From NCBI GenBank assembly GCA_021773115.1, contig JAJFKS010000028.1:186001-250000 (forward strand): DNA of 64,000 nt. The letters are read 5' to 3'. A program made the translations under genes and the position numbers. Source of the stretch: Woeseiaceae bacterium. Its GTDB lineage: Bacteria > Pseudomonadota > Gammaproteobacteria > Steroidobacterales > Woeseiaceae. Each line of letters begins with the position of its first letter. Within the stretch, counting starts at the first letter, position 1. Positions 42,620-52,769 of the stretch are shown piece after piece. Below the pieces are notes generated by a model. The model was not told the origin of the DNA. It saw only the letters and a list, made by a program, of their open reading frames with translations, and ran no database searches.

Positions 42620-43167
42620 TGCAGTTTATTGAGACCGGCATTCCGGGTGTGATCCGCATCGTGCCGGCAGTGCACGGTGACGAGCGCGGCCATTTCATGG
42701 AAACCTGGCACGCGAAATGTTTTGCCGACGCCGGCATCGACGCAGAGTTTGTGCAGGACAATTCCAGCCTTTCGTCAAAAGCGACCTTGCGTGGAATGCA
42801 CTACCAGATTCAACAGCCGCAGGGAAAACTGGTACGGGTCGTCTCAGGCGAGGTACTCGATGTCGTTGTCGATATGAGACGGTCCTCACCGTATTTTGGC
42901 CAGTGGCTTGGTGAGGTCCTGTCGGCCAGCAACAGGCACCAGCTGTGGGTGCCGCCGGGTTTTGCACATGGCTTCCTGGTGCTCAGCGACACCGCAGAGT
43001 TTGCATACAAGTGCACGGATTACTATGCGCCGCAATTCGAACGCTCAGTTCGCTGGGACGACCCGGATATCGGTATTGACTGGCCCCTGGGCAACGGAGA
43101 GCAACCGTTGTTATCCGCAAAGGATGCGGCCGCAGGCTCCTTCAGGGACGCCGAAACCTACTCATGA
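42619..43167 (+). CDS. rmlC: dTDP-4-dehydrorhamnose 3,5-epimerase (intact copy)
   Basis: A 182-residue cupin that epimerises C3 and C5 of dTDP-4-keto-6-deoxyglucose. It shows IPGVIRIVPAVHGDERGHFM near residue 9, DNSSLSSKATLRGMHYQIQQ near 47 with the active-site His, WVPPGFAHGFLVLSD near 112 and YKCTDYYAPQFERSVRWDDP near 133 with the catalytic Tyr. ATG 42619 overlaps the rmlA stop (TGATG). Same length as the reconstructed rmlC of copy 1. Confidence 0.97.
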   Translation: MQFIETGIPGVIRIVPAVHGDERGHFMETWHAKCFADAGIDAEFVQDNSSLSSKATLRGMHYQIQQPQGKLVRVVSGEVLDVVVDMRRSSPYFGQWLGEVLSASNRHQLWVPPGFAHGFLVLSDTAEFAYKCTDYYAPQFERSVRWDDPDIGIDWPLGNGEQPLLSAKDAAAGSFRDAETYS

Positions 43168-44030
43168 AGGCCCTGGTACTGGGTTGCAACGGTCAACTCG
43201 GCCGCGCACTGGCTGATACTGCCCCAGCCGGCGCGGAATATGTTGGCCTGGATCTCCCCGAGCTCGACATCACCGATCAAGACAGTCTATTGAAAAGCTG
43301 TCAACGCGTTGCACCCACACACATTATTAATGCCGCCGCGTACACGGCCGTCGATTTGGCCGAATCGGATATTGAGCTCGCAACCGCTGTAAATGTCGAT
43401 GGCGCACGAAACGTTGCCGTGGCATCGAAAAAACTCGGTGCCAGGCTGATCCATATATCAACCGATTTCGTGTTTGACGGCACGGCATCGACACCGTATA
43501 CCGCCGACGCCGAAACAAATCCGCTGAGTGTCTACGGCCGCACCAAGCGGGATGGCGAGCTGGCAGTGCTTGCAACGATCCCGGAGCACGCTGTCATCGT
43601 GCGCACGGCCTGGCTCTACAGCAAGACCGGCAAGAACTTTGTGAAAACGATGCTGCATTTAATGCAGTCCCGCGATGAGCTCAGCGTGGTGGCGGACCAG
43701 TTTGGCTCACCGACGTGGGCCGAGTCATTGGCGGTTGCCCTCTGGGGATTGGCGGCTGTACCGGACTGTTGTGGCGTGTTTCACTGGACAGATGCCGGCG
43801 AGACAAGCTGGTACGAATTTGCGGTGACCATCCAGGAGGAGGCGTTGTCATTGGGCTTGCTGCAATCTTCAATCCCGGTTCACGCGATTCGTACCGAGGA
43901 TTATCCGACTCCTGCTGCTCGACCCGCCTATAGTGTGTTGGACAGCTCCAACACGTCTGCGGTGCTCGGCATACGTCCGGCACCCTGGCGCGTCAACCTG
44001 CGACAAATGCTTAAGGGAATGACTACGTAA
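43164..44030 (+). CDS. rmlD: dTDP-4-dehydrorhamnose reductase (copy 2)
   Basis: A 288-residue reductase. GCNGQLGRALADTAP at residues 7-21 binds NADPH, NAAAYTAVDLAESD near 54, ISTDFVFDGTASTPY near 94, and YGRTKRDGELAVLA near 123 holds the catalytic Tyr and Lys. It overlaps rmlC as ATGA and is followed at once by rmlB. It is the better placed of the two rmlD genes, since the whole operon around it is intact. Confidence 0.97.
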   Translation: MKALVLGCNGQLGRALADTAPAGAEYVGLDLPELDITDQDSLLKSCQRVAPTHIINAAAYTAVDLAESDIELATAVNVDGARNVAVASKKLGARLIHISTDFVFDGTASTPYTADAETNPLSVYGRTKRDGELAVLATIPEHAVIVRTAWLYSKTGKNFVKTMLHLMQSRDELSVVADQFGSPTWAESLAVALWGLAAVPDCCGVFHWTDAGETSWYEFAVTIQEEALSLGLLQSSIPVHAIRTEDYPTPAARPAYSVLDSSNTSAVLGIRPAPWRVNLRQMLKGMTT

Positions 44031-45137
44031 ATGGCAAGATTGCTCGTCACCGGCGGCGCCGGGTTTATCGGTGCGAACTTCGTACATTATTGGACGGCTC
44101 AGTATCCCGAGGATCGGGTCGTGGTGCTCGACGCGCTGACTTACGCCGGCAACCGCGCGAGTCTCGAAGCGGTTGCGGATTGCAAACAATATCGATTCGT
44201 CAACGAAAGCATCGTTAACGAAGACGTTGTCTGTGAACTGTTGCGCGAAGAGCGGATCGATACACTTGTCCATTTCGCCGCTGAATCGCATGTCGATCGT
44301 TCGATCAGCGGCCCGGCGGCTTTCATCAATACCAATATTGTCGGCACGCACAATTTGTTGCAGGCTGCCCGCAGCGTGTGGCTGGATAGCGATGATGCAC
44401 CGGCGAGCCACCGCTTTCATCACGTTTCAACGGATGAAGTTTACGGTTCGCTTGGCCCGTCGGATCCTGGCTTCTCCGAAACAACACCCTATGCCCCCAG
44501 TTCACCTTACTCCGCAAGCAAAGCCGCATCGGATCACCTGGTACGTGCCTACCACCACACCTACGGTCTGCAGGTCACTACGAGCAATTGTTCGAACAAC
44601 TACGGCCCGTACCAATTCCCCGAAAAACTGATTCCGCTGATGATCGTCAATGCACTGGATGGCAAACCGCTACCGGTTTACGGCGATGGCTCAAACATAC
44701 GTGACTGGCTTTATGTCGCGGATCACGTACGCGCGATTGACCTTGTTATCAAACGAGGGGAAGTGGGCGAAACCTATAATGTCGGTGGCAATGAGGAACG
44801 CGCCAATATCGATATTGTGAATACCATTTGTGAAGCGATTGACGCCGCATTCGCTGCTGATCCTGGTCTGGCGGCCCGCTTTCCCGACGCACCGGCTGCC
44901 GGGGGCAGGGACAGCGCTTCGTTGATCACGTCGGTAAAGGATCGACCAGGCCATGACTGGCGCTATGCCATTGATGCGAGTCGGGCGCAGCGTGAGCTTG
45001 GCTTTTCCCCGCAGCATGATTTCATCGGTGGCCTTCAGAATACAATCAACTGGATGCTGGATAATGAAGCCTGGTGGCGCGCCGTCATGGATGGCAGCTA
45101 TCGGGACTGGGTCGCGAAACACTACGCCGTCGACTGA
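44031..45137 (+). CDS. rmlB: dTDP-glucose 4,6-dehydratase (intact copy)
   Basis: A 368-residue SDR that makes dTDP-4-keto-6-deoxyglucose. TGGAGFIGANFVHYWTAQYP at residues 7-26 binds NAD, HFAAESHVDRSISGP near 83, the catalytic VSTDEVYGSLG near 132 and YSASKAASDHLVRAYHHTYG near 160, NCSNNYGPYQFPEKLIPLMI near 183 and DGSNIRDWLYVADHVRAI near 217. It starts directly after the rmlD stop. Its stop codon overlaps the -35 candidate of the ugd promoter. Confidence 0.97.
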   Translation: MARLLVTGGAGFIGANFVHYWTAQYPEDRVVVLDALTYAGNRASLEAVADCKQYRFVNESIVNEDVVCELLREERIDTLVHFAAESHVDRSISGPAAFINTNIVGTHNLLQAARSVWLDSDDAPASHRFHHVSTDEVYGSLGPSDPGFSETTPYAPSSPYSASKAASDHLVRAYHHTYGLQVTTSNCSNNYGPYQFPEKLIPLMIVNALDGKPLPVYGDGSNIRDWLYVADHVRAIDLVIKRGEVGETYNVGGNEERANIDIVNTICEAIDAAFAADPGLAARFPDAPAAGGRDSASLITSVKDRPGHDWRYAIDASRAQRELGFSPQHDFIGGLQNTINWMLDNEAWWRAVMDGSYRDWVAKHYAVD

Positions 45138-45163
45138 AACACATCGCATGCCTTCTGTATAAT
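45134..45163 (+). promoter_or_regulatory. Candidate sigma-70 promoter of ugd-manC-manB
   Basis: CTGAAA (45134-45139) and a perfect TATAAT (45158-45163) with 18 bases between. The -10 lies 33 bases before the ugd ATG and the context resembles the rmlA -10 at 41690. Confidence 0.55.
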
Positions 45164-45195
45164 CCCGGTAATCCTGAACTTAAAATAAGACGAAT

Positions 45196-46524
45196 ATGAG
45201 ACTCACAATTTTTGGATCCGGTTACGTTGGCCTTGTCACAGGCGCCTGCATGGCCGAGATGGGCAACCACGTCGTCTGCTATGACATCGATGAGGACAAA
45301 ATTGCCCGCCTGAAAAACGGCGACGTTCCAATATACGAACCCGGCCTGGAGGCATATATTGCTCGAAACGTCGAGGCAGGCCGCCTGGTGTTCACAACAG
45401 ATGCGAAGAAAGCCGTTGACCACGGCCTGTTCCAGTTCATTTCAGTAGGTACGCCGCCGGACGAGGACGGTTCGGCCGATCTGAAACATGTGTTGGCCGT
45501 CGCTCGCTCGATTGGCGAGCACATGGACGACTACCGCATCATCGTCGACAAGTCGACCGTCCCGGTGGGTACCGCCGACAAAGTCAAAGCGGAAGTACAA
45601 CAAAGCCTGAATGGCCGCGGCAAGTCAGTTGAGTTTGATGTTGTATCGAATCCGGAGTTTCTGAAAGAGGGCGCGGCCATCAGCGACTTCATGAAGCCGG
45701 ACAGAATCATCGTCGGTACCGATAACCCCAGAACGACGGAATTATTGAAATCTCTATACGAGCCATTCAATCGTAACCATGATCGTGTGATTAGCATGGA
45801 TGTACGATCGGCCGAACTGACCAAGTACGCGGCGAACGCGATGCTCGCAACCAAGATCAGTTTCATGAATGAACTTGCGAATATCGCCGAGCGATTCGGA
45901 GCCGATATTGAAAATGTCCGACTCGGCATAGGGTCAGATCCGCGTATTGGTTATCACTTTATTTATCCGGGCGCCGGATACGGTGGCTCATGCTTCCCGA
46001 AGGATGTGCAGGCACTGGCGAAATCGGCAGCCGACGAGGGATACGATGCGGTACTTTTGAAGGCTGTAGAAGACGTCAATCTGCGGCAAAAACGACGCAT
46101 GGTCGAGAAGCTCAATGCGCATTACAACGGCGATCTTAAGGGTAAGACGATCGCCCTGTGGGGCCTGTCATTTAAGCCACGAACCGACGACATGCGGGCC
46201 GCGCCAAGTCGTGTGATTATGGAGGCACTTTGGGATGCCGGTGCGAGTGTTCGCGCGTATGACCCGGAGGCCATGGAAGAGGCGGCACGCATCTACCCGG
46301 CTCAGGATGGACTGGAGCTGTGCAAGACGGCGTACGACGCCATTCACGGCGCGGATGCGCTTGTTATCATCACCGAGTGGCAGGAATTTCGCAGCCCCGA
46401 CTTCGTCCTTATGAAAAATGAGCTTGCCGACAGGGTTGTGTTCGACGGCCGCAACCTCTACGAACCGGATACGCTCGAGGCGTTAGGCCTCAGTTACTAT
46501 GCGATAGGGAGAGGGCGGACCTAG
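45196..46524 (+). CDS. ugd: UDP-glucose 6-dehydrogenase
   Basis: Oxidises UDP-glucose to UDP-glucuronate with two NAD+. The 442-residue protein has [19 protein letters not shown] at residues 4-22, [17 protein letters not shown] near 86, [13 protein letters not shown] near 116, [11 protein letters not shown] near 152, the catalytic Cys in [16 protein letters not shown] near 257 and [19 protein letters not shown] near 318. It feeds the UDP-glucuronate 4-epimerase-like enzyme at 2758. The last base of its stop is shared with the manC GTG. Confidence 0.96.
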   Translation: MRLTIFGSGYVGLVTGACMAEMGNHVVCYDIDEDKIARLKNGDVPIYEPGLEAYIARNVEAGRLVFTTDAKKAVDHGLFQFISVGTPPDEDGSADLKHVLAVARSIGEHMDDYRIIVDKSTVPVGTADKVKAEVQQSLNGRGKSVEFDVVSNPEFLKEGAAISDFMKPDRIIVGTDNPRTTELLKSLYEPFNRNHDRVISMDVRSAELTKYAANAMLATKISFMNELANIAERFGADIENVRLGIGSDPRIGYHFIYPGAGYGGSCFPKDVQALAKSAADEGYDAVLLKAVEDVNLRQKRRMVEKLNAHYNGDLKGKTIALWGLSFKPRTDDMRAAPSRVIMEALWDAGASVRAYDPEAMEEAARIYPAQDGLELCKTAYDAIHGADALVIITEWQEFRSPDFVLMKNELADRVVFDGRNLYEPDTLEALGLSYYAIGRGRT

Positions 46525-47945
46525 TGGCGATCGTCCCGGTCATTTTGTCAGGTGGTTCGGGTACGCGACTGTGGCCGGCGTCGCGATCAATGTACCCAAA
46601 GCAGTTATTACCCCTGGTGGGCGAGCTGACCATGCTTCAGGCGACCGCATCACGAATTCGTGGGCTGGCGGATACGGCCGATACCTGTTTGATTGTCTGC
46701 AATGAAACGCATCGCTTTTCTGTCACCGAGCAAATGGCGGCACTTGGGATGCGTTTCCGAATAATTCTCGAACCCGAGGGCCGTAACACAGCGCCTGCTG
46801 TTGCCTTAGCTGCGCTGGAGGCGCTTGGCGATGACCCGGATGCAGTGCTTCTAATTATGGCCGCCGATCATGTCATCAAAGACGTCGCCGCATTTCAGCG
46901 CGCCGTGACAAGCGGGCAGTCGGCAGCAGAGCAGGGGCGGCTGGTGACATTTGGCATCCTGCCGACGCACGCAGAAACGGGCTACGGTTATGTTCAGGCG
47001 ACGACGAGCGGCGGCAAGCCTGTGCCGGTCACAGCGTTTGTTGAAAAACCCGATGCAGCTACGGCGCAATCCTACCTGGACGATGGCAGCTACTTTTGGA
47101 ACAGCGGCATGTTCCTGTTCCGTGCCGATACGTTTCTCGAAGAACTTCGACAGCAGTCGCCGGAGATGCTGGCCATCTGTCGCGACAGCATGGCCAGAAA
47201 AACGTTGGACGGCGATTTCATCAGACCCGATGCAGACGCCTTTGCGACTTGTCCGTCGGACTCAATCGACTACGCGGTCATGGAAAAGTCAGGCAATTCG
47301 TCCATGGTGCCGCTGGACGCAGGCTGGTCCGACGTGGGTTCCTGGGCGGCACTGCGCGATGTTTGCGAGCGTGATGCAGAAGGCAACTTTCTCAACGGTG
47401 ATGCCTTGCTGCACAACTGTAAAAATACCTTTGTGCAGGCGGAAAGCCGGTTGGTGGCCGCCGTTGGTCTCGACAACGTGATCATCGTCGAAACGAAAGA
47501 TGCGGTGCTGGTGGCCGACAATACCCAGTCACAGGATGTGAAGGCGTTGGTCGAGCGCCTCAAGGAAACCGACCGAGGTGAAACGAAACTGCATCGCCAG
47601 GTTTTCAGGCCCTGGGGTAGCTACGACAGTCTTGAAAATGCCGAGAATTTTCAGGTGAAGCGCCTCATCGTAAAGCCCGGCGCGGTGTTGTCATTGCAAA
47701 AACATGCACATCGGTCCGAGCACTGGGTTGTTGTACGGGGCAAGGCCCGAGTCACGCGCAACGATGAGGAATTCGACCTCAACGTCAATGAATCGACCTA
47801 CATCTCGATGGGAGACATTCACCGAATCGCCAACCCCTTTGATGAGCCCGTGCATATTATCGAAGTGCAATGCGGCGACTATCTGGGCGAGGACGATATC
47901 ATTCGCCTTGAAGACAACTATGGCCGCGAAGGGACGAATACATGA
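46524..47945 (+). CDS. manC: Mannose-1-phosphate guanylyltransferase / mannose-6-phosphate isomerase
   Basis: A 473-residue bifunctional enzyme of the ManC/AlgA/CpsB type. The N-terminal nucleotidyltransferase domain has [20 protein letters not shown] near residue 7, [14 protein letters not shown] near 84, MAADHVIKD near 112 and [14 protein letters not shown] near 172. The C-terminal cupin carries [20 protein letters not shown] near 391 with metal-binding His residues and [13 protein letters not shown] near 427. It makes fructose 6-phosphate into mannose 6-phosphate and mannose 1-phosphate into GDP-mannose, feeding Gmd. The GTG start overlaps ugd; its end overlaps manB by 4 bases. Confidence 0.97.
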   Translation: MAIVPVILSGGSGTRLWPASRSMYPKQLLPLVGELTMLQATASRIRGLADTADTCLIVCNETHRFSVTEQMAALGMRFRIILEPEGRNTAPAVALAALEALGDDPDAVLLIMAADHVIKDVAAFQRAVTSGQSAAEQGRLVTFGILPTHAETGYGYVQATTSGGKPVPVTAFVEKPDAATAQSYLDDGSYFWNSGMFLFRADTFLEELRQQSPEMLAICRDSMARKTLDGDFIRPDADAFATCPSDSIDYAVMEKSGNSSMVPLDAGWSDVGSWAALRDVCERDAEGNFLNGDALLHNCKNTFVQAESRLVAAVGLDNVIIVETKDAVLVADNTQSQDVKALVERLKETDRGETKLHRQVFRPWGSYDSLENAENFQVKRLIVKPGAVLSLQKHAHRSEHWVVVRGKARVTRNDEEFDLNVNESTYISMGDIHRIANPFDEPVHIIEVQCGDYLGEDDIIRLEDNYGREGTNT

Positions 47946-49288
47946 TTGAAATAACGAGCTTCAAAGCCTACGACATTCGTGGGCAAATTCCGAACCAGAT
48001 CAATGCCGATATTTGTTATCGAATTGGCAATGCAACCGGTGCCTTCCTGGATGCGAAAACAATGGTCGTCGGTCGTGATATGCGCCTGACCAGTTCCGAA
48101 TTCGCCGACGCCGTTATCAAAGGCCTCACCGATGCGGGTATCGAGGTCTTCGATATCGGCCTGTGCGGGACCGAGATGGTGTATTTCGCAACGTCACACC
48201 TTGGCGCCGATGGTGGGATTATGGTGACGGCCAGCCACAATCCAGCGGACTACAATGGTTTGAAACTGGTGCGCGAACAGGCCAGACCGATCAGTGCTGA
48301 TTCCGGACTAGTCGATATTCGAATCCTGGCGGAGGCGGATGAACGGGTACTTGCAGATGGTGGCAAACGCAACAGTGTTGATGTGCTGGACCAATACATT
48401 CAGCACATGCTGACCTATGTGGATGTGTCGAGTCTCAAACCGCTGAAACTGGTCATGAACCCGGGTAACGGCTGTGCGGGTATTGCATCGGATGCACTCG
48501 AGGCTCATCTGCCGTTCGAACTCATCAAAGTGCACAACGAACCCGACGGTACCTTTCCGAATGGCATCCCGAATCCGATGCTGGAGGAGAATCAAGCAGT
48601 TACCGCGAGCGCGGTGAATGAGCACAAGGCTGACATGGGCATTGCCTGGGACGGTGATTTCGACCGGTGCTTTCTGTTTGACGAGAACGGTACGTTTATC
48701 GAGGGTTACTACATTGTCGGCTTGCTGGCAGAAAGTATCCTGAAGAAGCACCCTGGAGAGAAAATCGTTCATGATCCGCGCATGACCTGGAATACCCTGG
48801 ACATTGTTAAGGCCGCCGGCGGTGAGGCGGTGCAGAGCAAGTCCGGTCATTCCTTTATCAAAGAGAAAATGCGCGAAGTTGACGGTATCTATGGCGGCGA
48901 AATGAGTGCGCATCATTACTTCCGCGATTTCTCGTACGCGGATAGCGGCATGATTCCGTGGTTGCTGGTGGCGGAGTTGATCTCAACGTCCGGCGCGTCG
49001 CTGTCTGAGCTCGTCGGCGAACGCATGCGAATGTACCCTGCAAGCGGTGAGATCAATCGTAAGGTCAAAGATGCCGTTGCCACGCTGCAGAAGTTACACG
49101 AGCATTACGCAGCGGATGCATTGCAGGTCAATGATCTTGACGGATTCAGTTTCGAATTTGCCACATGGCGATTCAATATCCGCATGTCGAATACGGAGCC
49201 GGTGGTACGGCTGAATATTGAGACGCGAGCGGACGCTGCGCTATTGCGCGAAAAAACCGATGAAATACTGGCCGTCATGGCCGAATAG
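47942..49288 (+). CDS. manB: Phosphomannomutase
   Basis: A 448-residue alpha-D-phosphohexomutase converting mannose 6-phosphate to mannose 1-phosphate. [15 protein letters not shown] near residue 7, the active-site serine in [17 protein letters not shown] near 95, the metal-binding loop [17 protein letters not shown] near 236, [19 protein letters not shown] near 318 and the phosphate-binding [14 protein letters not shown] near 417 give all four domains. Some homologs (AlgC, CpsG) also act on glucose phosphates. It completes the ugd-manC-manB operon and converges with the small minus-strand gene at 49318. Confidence 0.96.
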   Translation: MIEITSFKAYDIRGQIPNQINADICYRIGNATGAFLDAKTMVVGRDMRLTSSEFADAVIKGLTDAGIEVFDIGLCGTEMVYFATSHLGADGGIMVTASHNPADYNGLKLVREQARPISADSGLVDIRILAEADERVLADGGKRNSVDVLDQYIQHMLTYVDVSSLKPLKLVMNPGNGCAGIASDALEAHLPFELIKVHNEPDGTFPNGIPNPMLEENQAVTASAVNEHKADMGIAWDGDFDRCFLFDENGTFIEGYYIVGLLAESILKKHPGEKIVHDPRMTWNTLDIVKAAGGEAVQSKSGHSFIKEKMREVDGIYGGEMSAHHYFRDFSYADSGMIPWLLVAELISTSGASLSELVGERMRMYPASGEINRKVKDAVATLQKLHEHYAADALQVNDLDGFSFEFATWRFNIRMSNTEPVVRLNIETRADAALLREKTDEILAVMAE

Positions 49289-49319
49289 ACGCACAGCCAA
49301 AGCGGATCGATTATGCGTC
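49288..49319. terminator. Inverted repeat between convergent manB and the small OMP gene
   Basis: GACGCA (49288-49293) and TGCGTC (49314-49319) are perfect complements flanking the 29-base spacer and touching both stop codons. There is no T tract on either strand and the loop is 20 bases, so a terminator role is only possible. Confidence 0.22.
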
Positions 49320-49857
49320 AGGGCAACAGCTGGTCGAGACTGATCTTGAACTGAACGAAAACGATACCGCTGATCGTCGGATCATCCAGTTTCGCATTGG
49401 TCGTGCTTTCCACAGCCTGACGCGGTAAGTAGGTCAGATTAAATCCGACCTTATCGTTACCGACACTGAGACTGGGCAGGATACCGGGAAACGGCTCGTT
49501 GTTATTGGCGTCCTCGCGCGTCATGACGAATGCGTTGAGTCCGGCCGTGACGTAGAAGCCTGAGAATCGTTCGGTTTCAAACAGGCTGCGGTGCAGGCCC
49601 GCACCGACCATGTATGACATCTGGTCGGCGCTATCGCGAAATCCATTGATCATTGCGATTTTTCTCCATGCCGAGCGACGCTCAAACGCATATTCAAGGC
49701 CGACGCCGAAATTATTCTCGTTCCAGTCGTAGGTTGAATCGATGTGATAGGACTTGCCGTTGAGTACCGCGCTGAAATTTCCGGCCTGGGCCGATGTCGA
49801 GAGCAGCAACAGCGACAGAGCCGCGGCGGTCCAAGCTGTCCGGATAATGGTTCGCAT
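49318..49857 (-). CDS. Small outer-membrane beta-barrel-type protein, unassigned
   Basis: A 179-residue secreted protein. A clear signal peptide (TAAALSLLLLSTSAQAG, cleavage near residue 25) is followed by short alternating strands typical of an eight-stranded barrel (YDWNENNFGVGLEYAFE, MSYMVGAGLHRSLF, GFYVTAGLNAFVM, LPSLSVGNDKVGFNLTYLP) and an aromatic-containing C-terminus. The size and strand pattern recall PagP-like or OmpW-like small barrels, but I see no PagP catalytic motif. It lies 125 bases downstream of wecB on the same strand; a link to lipid A or polysaccharide is inference. Confidence 0.65.
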   Translation of the reverse strand: MRTIIRTAWTAAALSLLLLSTSAQAGNFSAVLNGKSYHIDSTYDWNENNFGVGLEYAFERRSAWRKIAMINGFRDSADQMSYMVGAGLHRSLFETERFSGFYVTAGLNAFVMTREDANNNEPFPGILPSLSVGNDKVGFNLTYLPRQAVESTTNAKLDDPTISGIVFVQFKISLDQLLP

Positions 49858-49982
49858 GCAAAAAAACTTGCAAACCCTATGCCAGCCCAGGCCCCGTAAG
49901 GGCGCGCGCCCCGCAGCACAGTTCAGCGGCGCGGTTTTTGGGTGTTGACCGCCTTAATTGTAAAGAATTCCGATACCCGGGT

Positions 49983-51080
49983 TCAGCCTGGGAGTGCGCG
50001 CTTTTTTAGTGCGGCGACTGCACGCTGTGCCGTTTTTCCATCCCACTTGTCCGGGCGAACACCGCTGGGCCAGTCATTTGACAAAACACGCGATAAATTG
50101 TCGGCCAGGTTGTCCGCTCGAACCAGCTTGTTGGTCCCTTGCGAAATCGTAATTGGTCGTTCGGTGTTTTCACGCATCGTGAGGCACGGAATATTCAGGT
50201 AGGTTGTTTCCTCCTGTAGACCGCCCGAATCAGTGATGACCAGTCGGGCGCCGGTAACAACGTTCATGAATTGCACATAGGACAATGGTTCGAGCAACGT
50301 AACGCCGGGAGCAGACTCCAGCGTATCCTTAAGCCCGAATTTCTTGAGGCTGTTGATCGTTCGCGGGTGTGCGACAAAGACGACCGGCAGTTTTTTCGCG
50401 ATTGAAACCAGTTCATTAACGATCGGCTGAAGCGTTTCGCGAGCGTCAACATTGGACGGCCGGTGCAACGTTACCAGCGCATATTCACCCTGCGTTAGTC
50501 CAAAGCGGTCGCGTGCATCCGACGCCTCAATCCTGTCACGTAACATTTCGAATGAATCAATCATTATATTGCCAATTAGATCGATCTTATCGGCGCTAAC
50601 CCCTGCTGCGATAAGATTCTCGTCAGCATCCGGCGACGGCGTCCACAGCACGTCCGAAATTGAGTCGGTAACCAGCCGGTTAATTTCTTCCGGCATTTTT
50701 CTGTCGCCGCTGCGCAGTCCGGCTTCGAGGTGGACGACCGGGATCCAGAGTTTCGCGCCGACCATCGCGCATGCCGCCGTTGAATTGACGTCGCCGACGA
50801 CAACAATCCAGTCGGGGCGCTCGCTGAGGCATAGCTTTTCGTACCCGATCATTACATTGCCTGTTTGCTCGGCATGGCTGCCACTGCCAATGCCCAAATG
50901 GAAGTCAGGGGCCGGGACACGCAAGTCCTGCAATATTGCGTCGGACATGTTGCGGTCGTAGTGCTGGCCGGTATGTACCAATATGGGTGTCGCCCAGTCA
51001 GTTGCTCGCAGTGCGTGATACAAAGGCGCCACTTTCATGAAATTGGGTCGTGCGGCTGCAATGAGGTGAATATTGATCAA
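49983..51080 (-). CDS. wecB: UDP-N-acetylglucosamine 2-epimerase (non-hydrolysing)
   Basis: Interconverts UDP-GlcNAc and UDP-ManNAc in the cytoplasm. The protein, about 365 residues from the TTG at 51080 (INIHLIAAARPNFMKVAPLY), shows LVHTGQHYDRNMSD near residue 35, VVVGDVNSTAACAM near 80, HLEAGLRSGDRKMPEEINR near 98 with catalytic acids, TLHRPSNVD near 200 and ITDSGGLQEETTYLNIPCLT near 275. A further TTG at 51122 adds 14 residues without homology, so I prefer 51080. It has no NeuC-type hydrolysing features that I can see. The product could serve the GT26 enzyme at 31154. Confidence 0.94.
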   Translation of the reverse strand: MINIHLIAAARPNFMKVAPLYHALRATDWATPILVHTGQHYDRNMSDAILQDLRVPAPDFHLGIGSGSHAEQTGNVMIGYEKLCLSERPDWIVVVGDVNSTAACAMVGAKLWIPVVHLEAGLRSGDRKMPEEINRLVTDSISDVLWTPSPDADENLIAAGVSADKIDLIGNIMIDSFEMLRDRIEASDARDRFGLTQGEYALVTLHRPSNVDARETLQPIVNELVSIAKKLPVVFVAHPRTINSLKKFGLKDTLESAPGVTLLEPLSYVQFMNVVTGARLVITDSGGLQEETTYLNIPCLTMRENTERPITISQGTNKLVRADNLADNLSRVLSNDWPSGVRPDKWDGKTAQRAVAALKKRALPG

Positions 51081-51228
51081 CTTGGGTACCGGAGCAGGGC
51101 GGAATCGAGCGGAGTATAGCAACGATACAGGCTACAGCCGCTACGATGAATGTCCCATTTTGATTGAGACGGACAACACATCCAAACGCCGCATAAGGCG
51201 ATATGCTGTTGATATTATGTCTATGTAG

Positions 51229-51245
51229 TGAATGTTAGTCATTCA
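51229..51245. promoter_or_regulatory. Palindrome in the divergent wecB / sugar-transferase spacer
   Basis: TGAATG and CATTCA flank TTAGT. The palindrome sits in the AT-rich 227-bp spacer between divergent genes, about 60 bases before ATG 51308, where a regulator could act. A TAGAAT possible -10 follows at about 51274. No regulator gene is adjacent. Confidence 0.3.
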
Positions 51246-51307
51246 TTTGTAACCGATTTATTCTCGTTATGCAGTAGAATACCCGCCCACCGCGGAACAC
51301 ATAAAAA

Positions 51308-52705
51308 ATGCCCATTCGGTCAATTAAAAGTCAGATACGGACGCCACTGCTATTGATGGGCGGCCTTGAAGTCGCGATCCTGTTTTCGTCCCTGTATGTC
51401 GCCGGCGCCATTGTCTTCGGCAGTTATTCAGAGTGTCTGCGATTGCTCGGACCCGTTGCGCCGAAAGCAGCCGTTATTTCAGTTGTCGCCGTTCTGAGCC
51501 TGTCGGCCATGGGTCTGTATCAGTTCCACCAGCGGCTGTACTTCAGTGAATCGGTGGCTCGGATTCTGGTCGGACTGATGTTTACGTGTCTCGGCCTGGC
51601 AATATTCTATTATTTGTTTCCAGCCGCGCATATTGATCGTGATGTAGCGATCGTAGCGATCGGCTATGTGCTCGTACTTCTTCTTTTAGTCCGATATATT
51701 TTTTTTCGCACGGTTGACCATCATATTTTCAGGCGGCAAACACTGATCTACGGTGCCGGAAAACGCGCCACGAGCATTGGCGAAATTCGTCGCCGGGCGG
51801 ATCGGCGTGGTTTCAAGATCGTGGGCCAGATCGCCGCGGCTGGCGATCACAATATGGACGACCGTGAGGAGCTGGCAGAAAACGGGAAATCAATCAGCGA
51901 ATTGGCCATTGAAAAGGGTGCCGATGAAATCGTCGTCGCGATGGACGATCGCCGTGGAAATATCCCCGTTCGCGATCTCCTGGACGCAAGGTTGCAAGGC
52001 ATCGATGTGATCGACCTGCTGGAATTCCTGGAACGGGAAACCGGCAAAATTCGCGTCGACCTAGTCAGCCCGGGATGGCTAATATTCTCGCCAGGGTTTC
52101 GGCGTTCTCGACTTCGCCAGTTTGCCAAGCGGCTTCTCGACATTGGTGTCAGCGGTTCGCTGCTGCTGGTTGGCTGGCCCGTAATGTTATTGGCCGCACT
52201 GGCGATAAAGATCGAGGACGGATTGACCGCGCCTATATTCTATAAACAATGCAGGACTGGACGCGGCAACATGCCTTTCAATGTGCTGAAATTTCGCAGT
52301 ATGCGTCAGGACGCGGAGATGGACGGCAAGGCCGTCTGGGCCAGCAAGAACGACAATCGCGTAACCCGCGTGGGAAATTTCTTGCGCAACACTCGATTGG
52401 ATGAATTGCCGCAGGTTCTCAATGTGCTGGGTGGTCAGATGAGCATCGTGGGTCCAAGGCCGGAGAGGCCCGAATTCGTATCGGAGTTACAAGAGAATAT
52501 TCCGTATTACTCGGAGCGACATGTGGTTAAGCCTGGGGTAACCGGTTGGGCGCAGTTGAAGTATTCGTACGGTGCGTCGGAAGAGGACGCGATCGAAAAA
52601 CTGCAATACGACCTGTACTACATCAAGAACCAGACGCTGTTGCTCGATGTCTTGATTATATTGCAGACAGTGGAAATCGTGTTGTGGGGCAAGGGCGCGC
52701 GTTAG
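51308..52705 (+). CDS. XrtA-associated sugar transferase (TIGR03013 type)
   Basis: A 465-residue initiating phosphoglycosyltransferase. The N-terminal half has about four membrane helices, followed by a nucleotide-binding-like CoA_binding_3 region with YGAGKRATSIGEIRRRADRR near residue 149. The C-terminal catalytic domain has FAKRLLDIGVSGSLLL near 274, FNVLKFRSMRQDAEMDGKAV near 323, NTRLDELPQVLNVLGGQMSI near 359 and HVVKPGVTGWAQLKYSYGAS near 405. The layout matches the sugar transferase found in exosortase (XrtA/PEP-CTERM) exopolysaccharide loci. It would load the first sugar phosphate on undecaprenyl phosphate for the downstream operon. Confidence 0.9.
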   Translation: MPIRSIKSQIRTPLLLMGGLEVAILFSSLYVAGAIVFGSYSECLRLLGPVAPKAAVISVVAVLSLSAMGLYQFHQRLYFSESVARILVGLMFTCLGLAIFYYLFPAAHIDRDVAIVAIGYVLVLLLLVRYIFFRTVDHHIFRRQTLIYGAGKRATSIGEIRRRADRRGFKIVGQIAAAGDHNMDDREELAENGKSISELAIEKGADEIVVAMDDRRGNIPVRDLLDARLQGIDVIDLLEFLERETGKIRVDLVSPGWLIFSPGFRRSRLRQFAKRLLDIGVSGSLLLVGWPVMLLAALAIKIEDGLTAPIFYKQCRTGRGNMPFNVLKFRSMRQDAEMDGKAVWASKNDNRVTRVGNFLRNTRLDELPQVLNVLGGQMSIVGPRPERPEFVSELQENIPYYSERHVVKPGVTGWAQLKYSYGASEEDAIEKLQYDLYYIKNQTLLLDVLIILQTVEIVLWGKGAR

Positions 52706-52769
52706 TGAAAAGTTATTTCAAACCAGGGCACTACAATTTCAACGTGACGATACTTAGATACCTGATCCA

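Noticed and set aside
49900-49911. Perfect 12-bp palindrome GGGCGCGCGCCC between wecB and the small barrel gene
   Set aside because: Self-complementary with no room for a loop and no T tract; probably a chance GC run.
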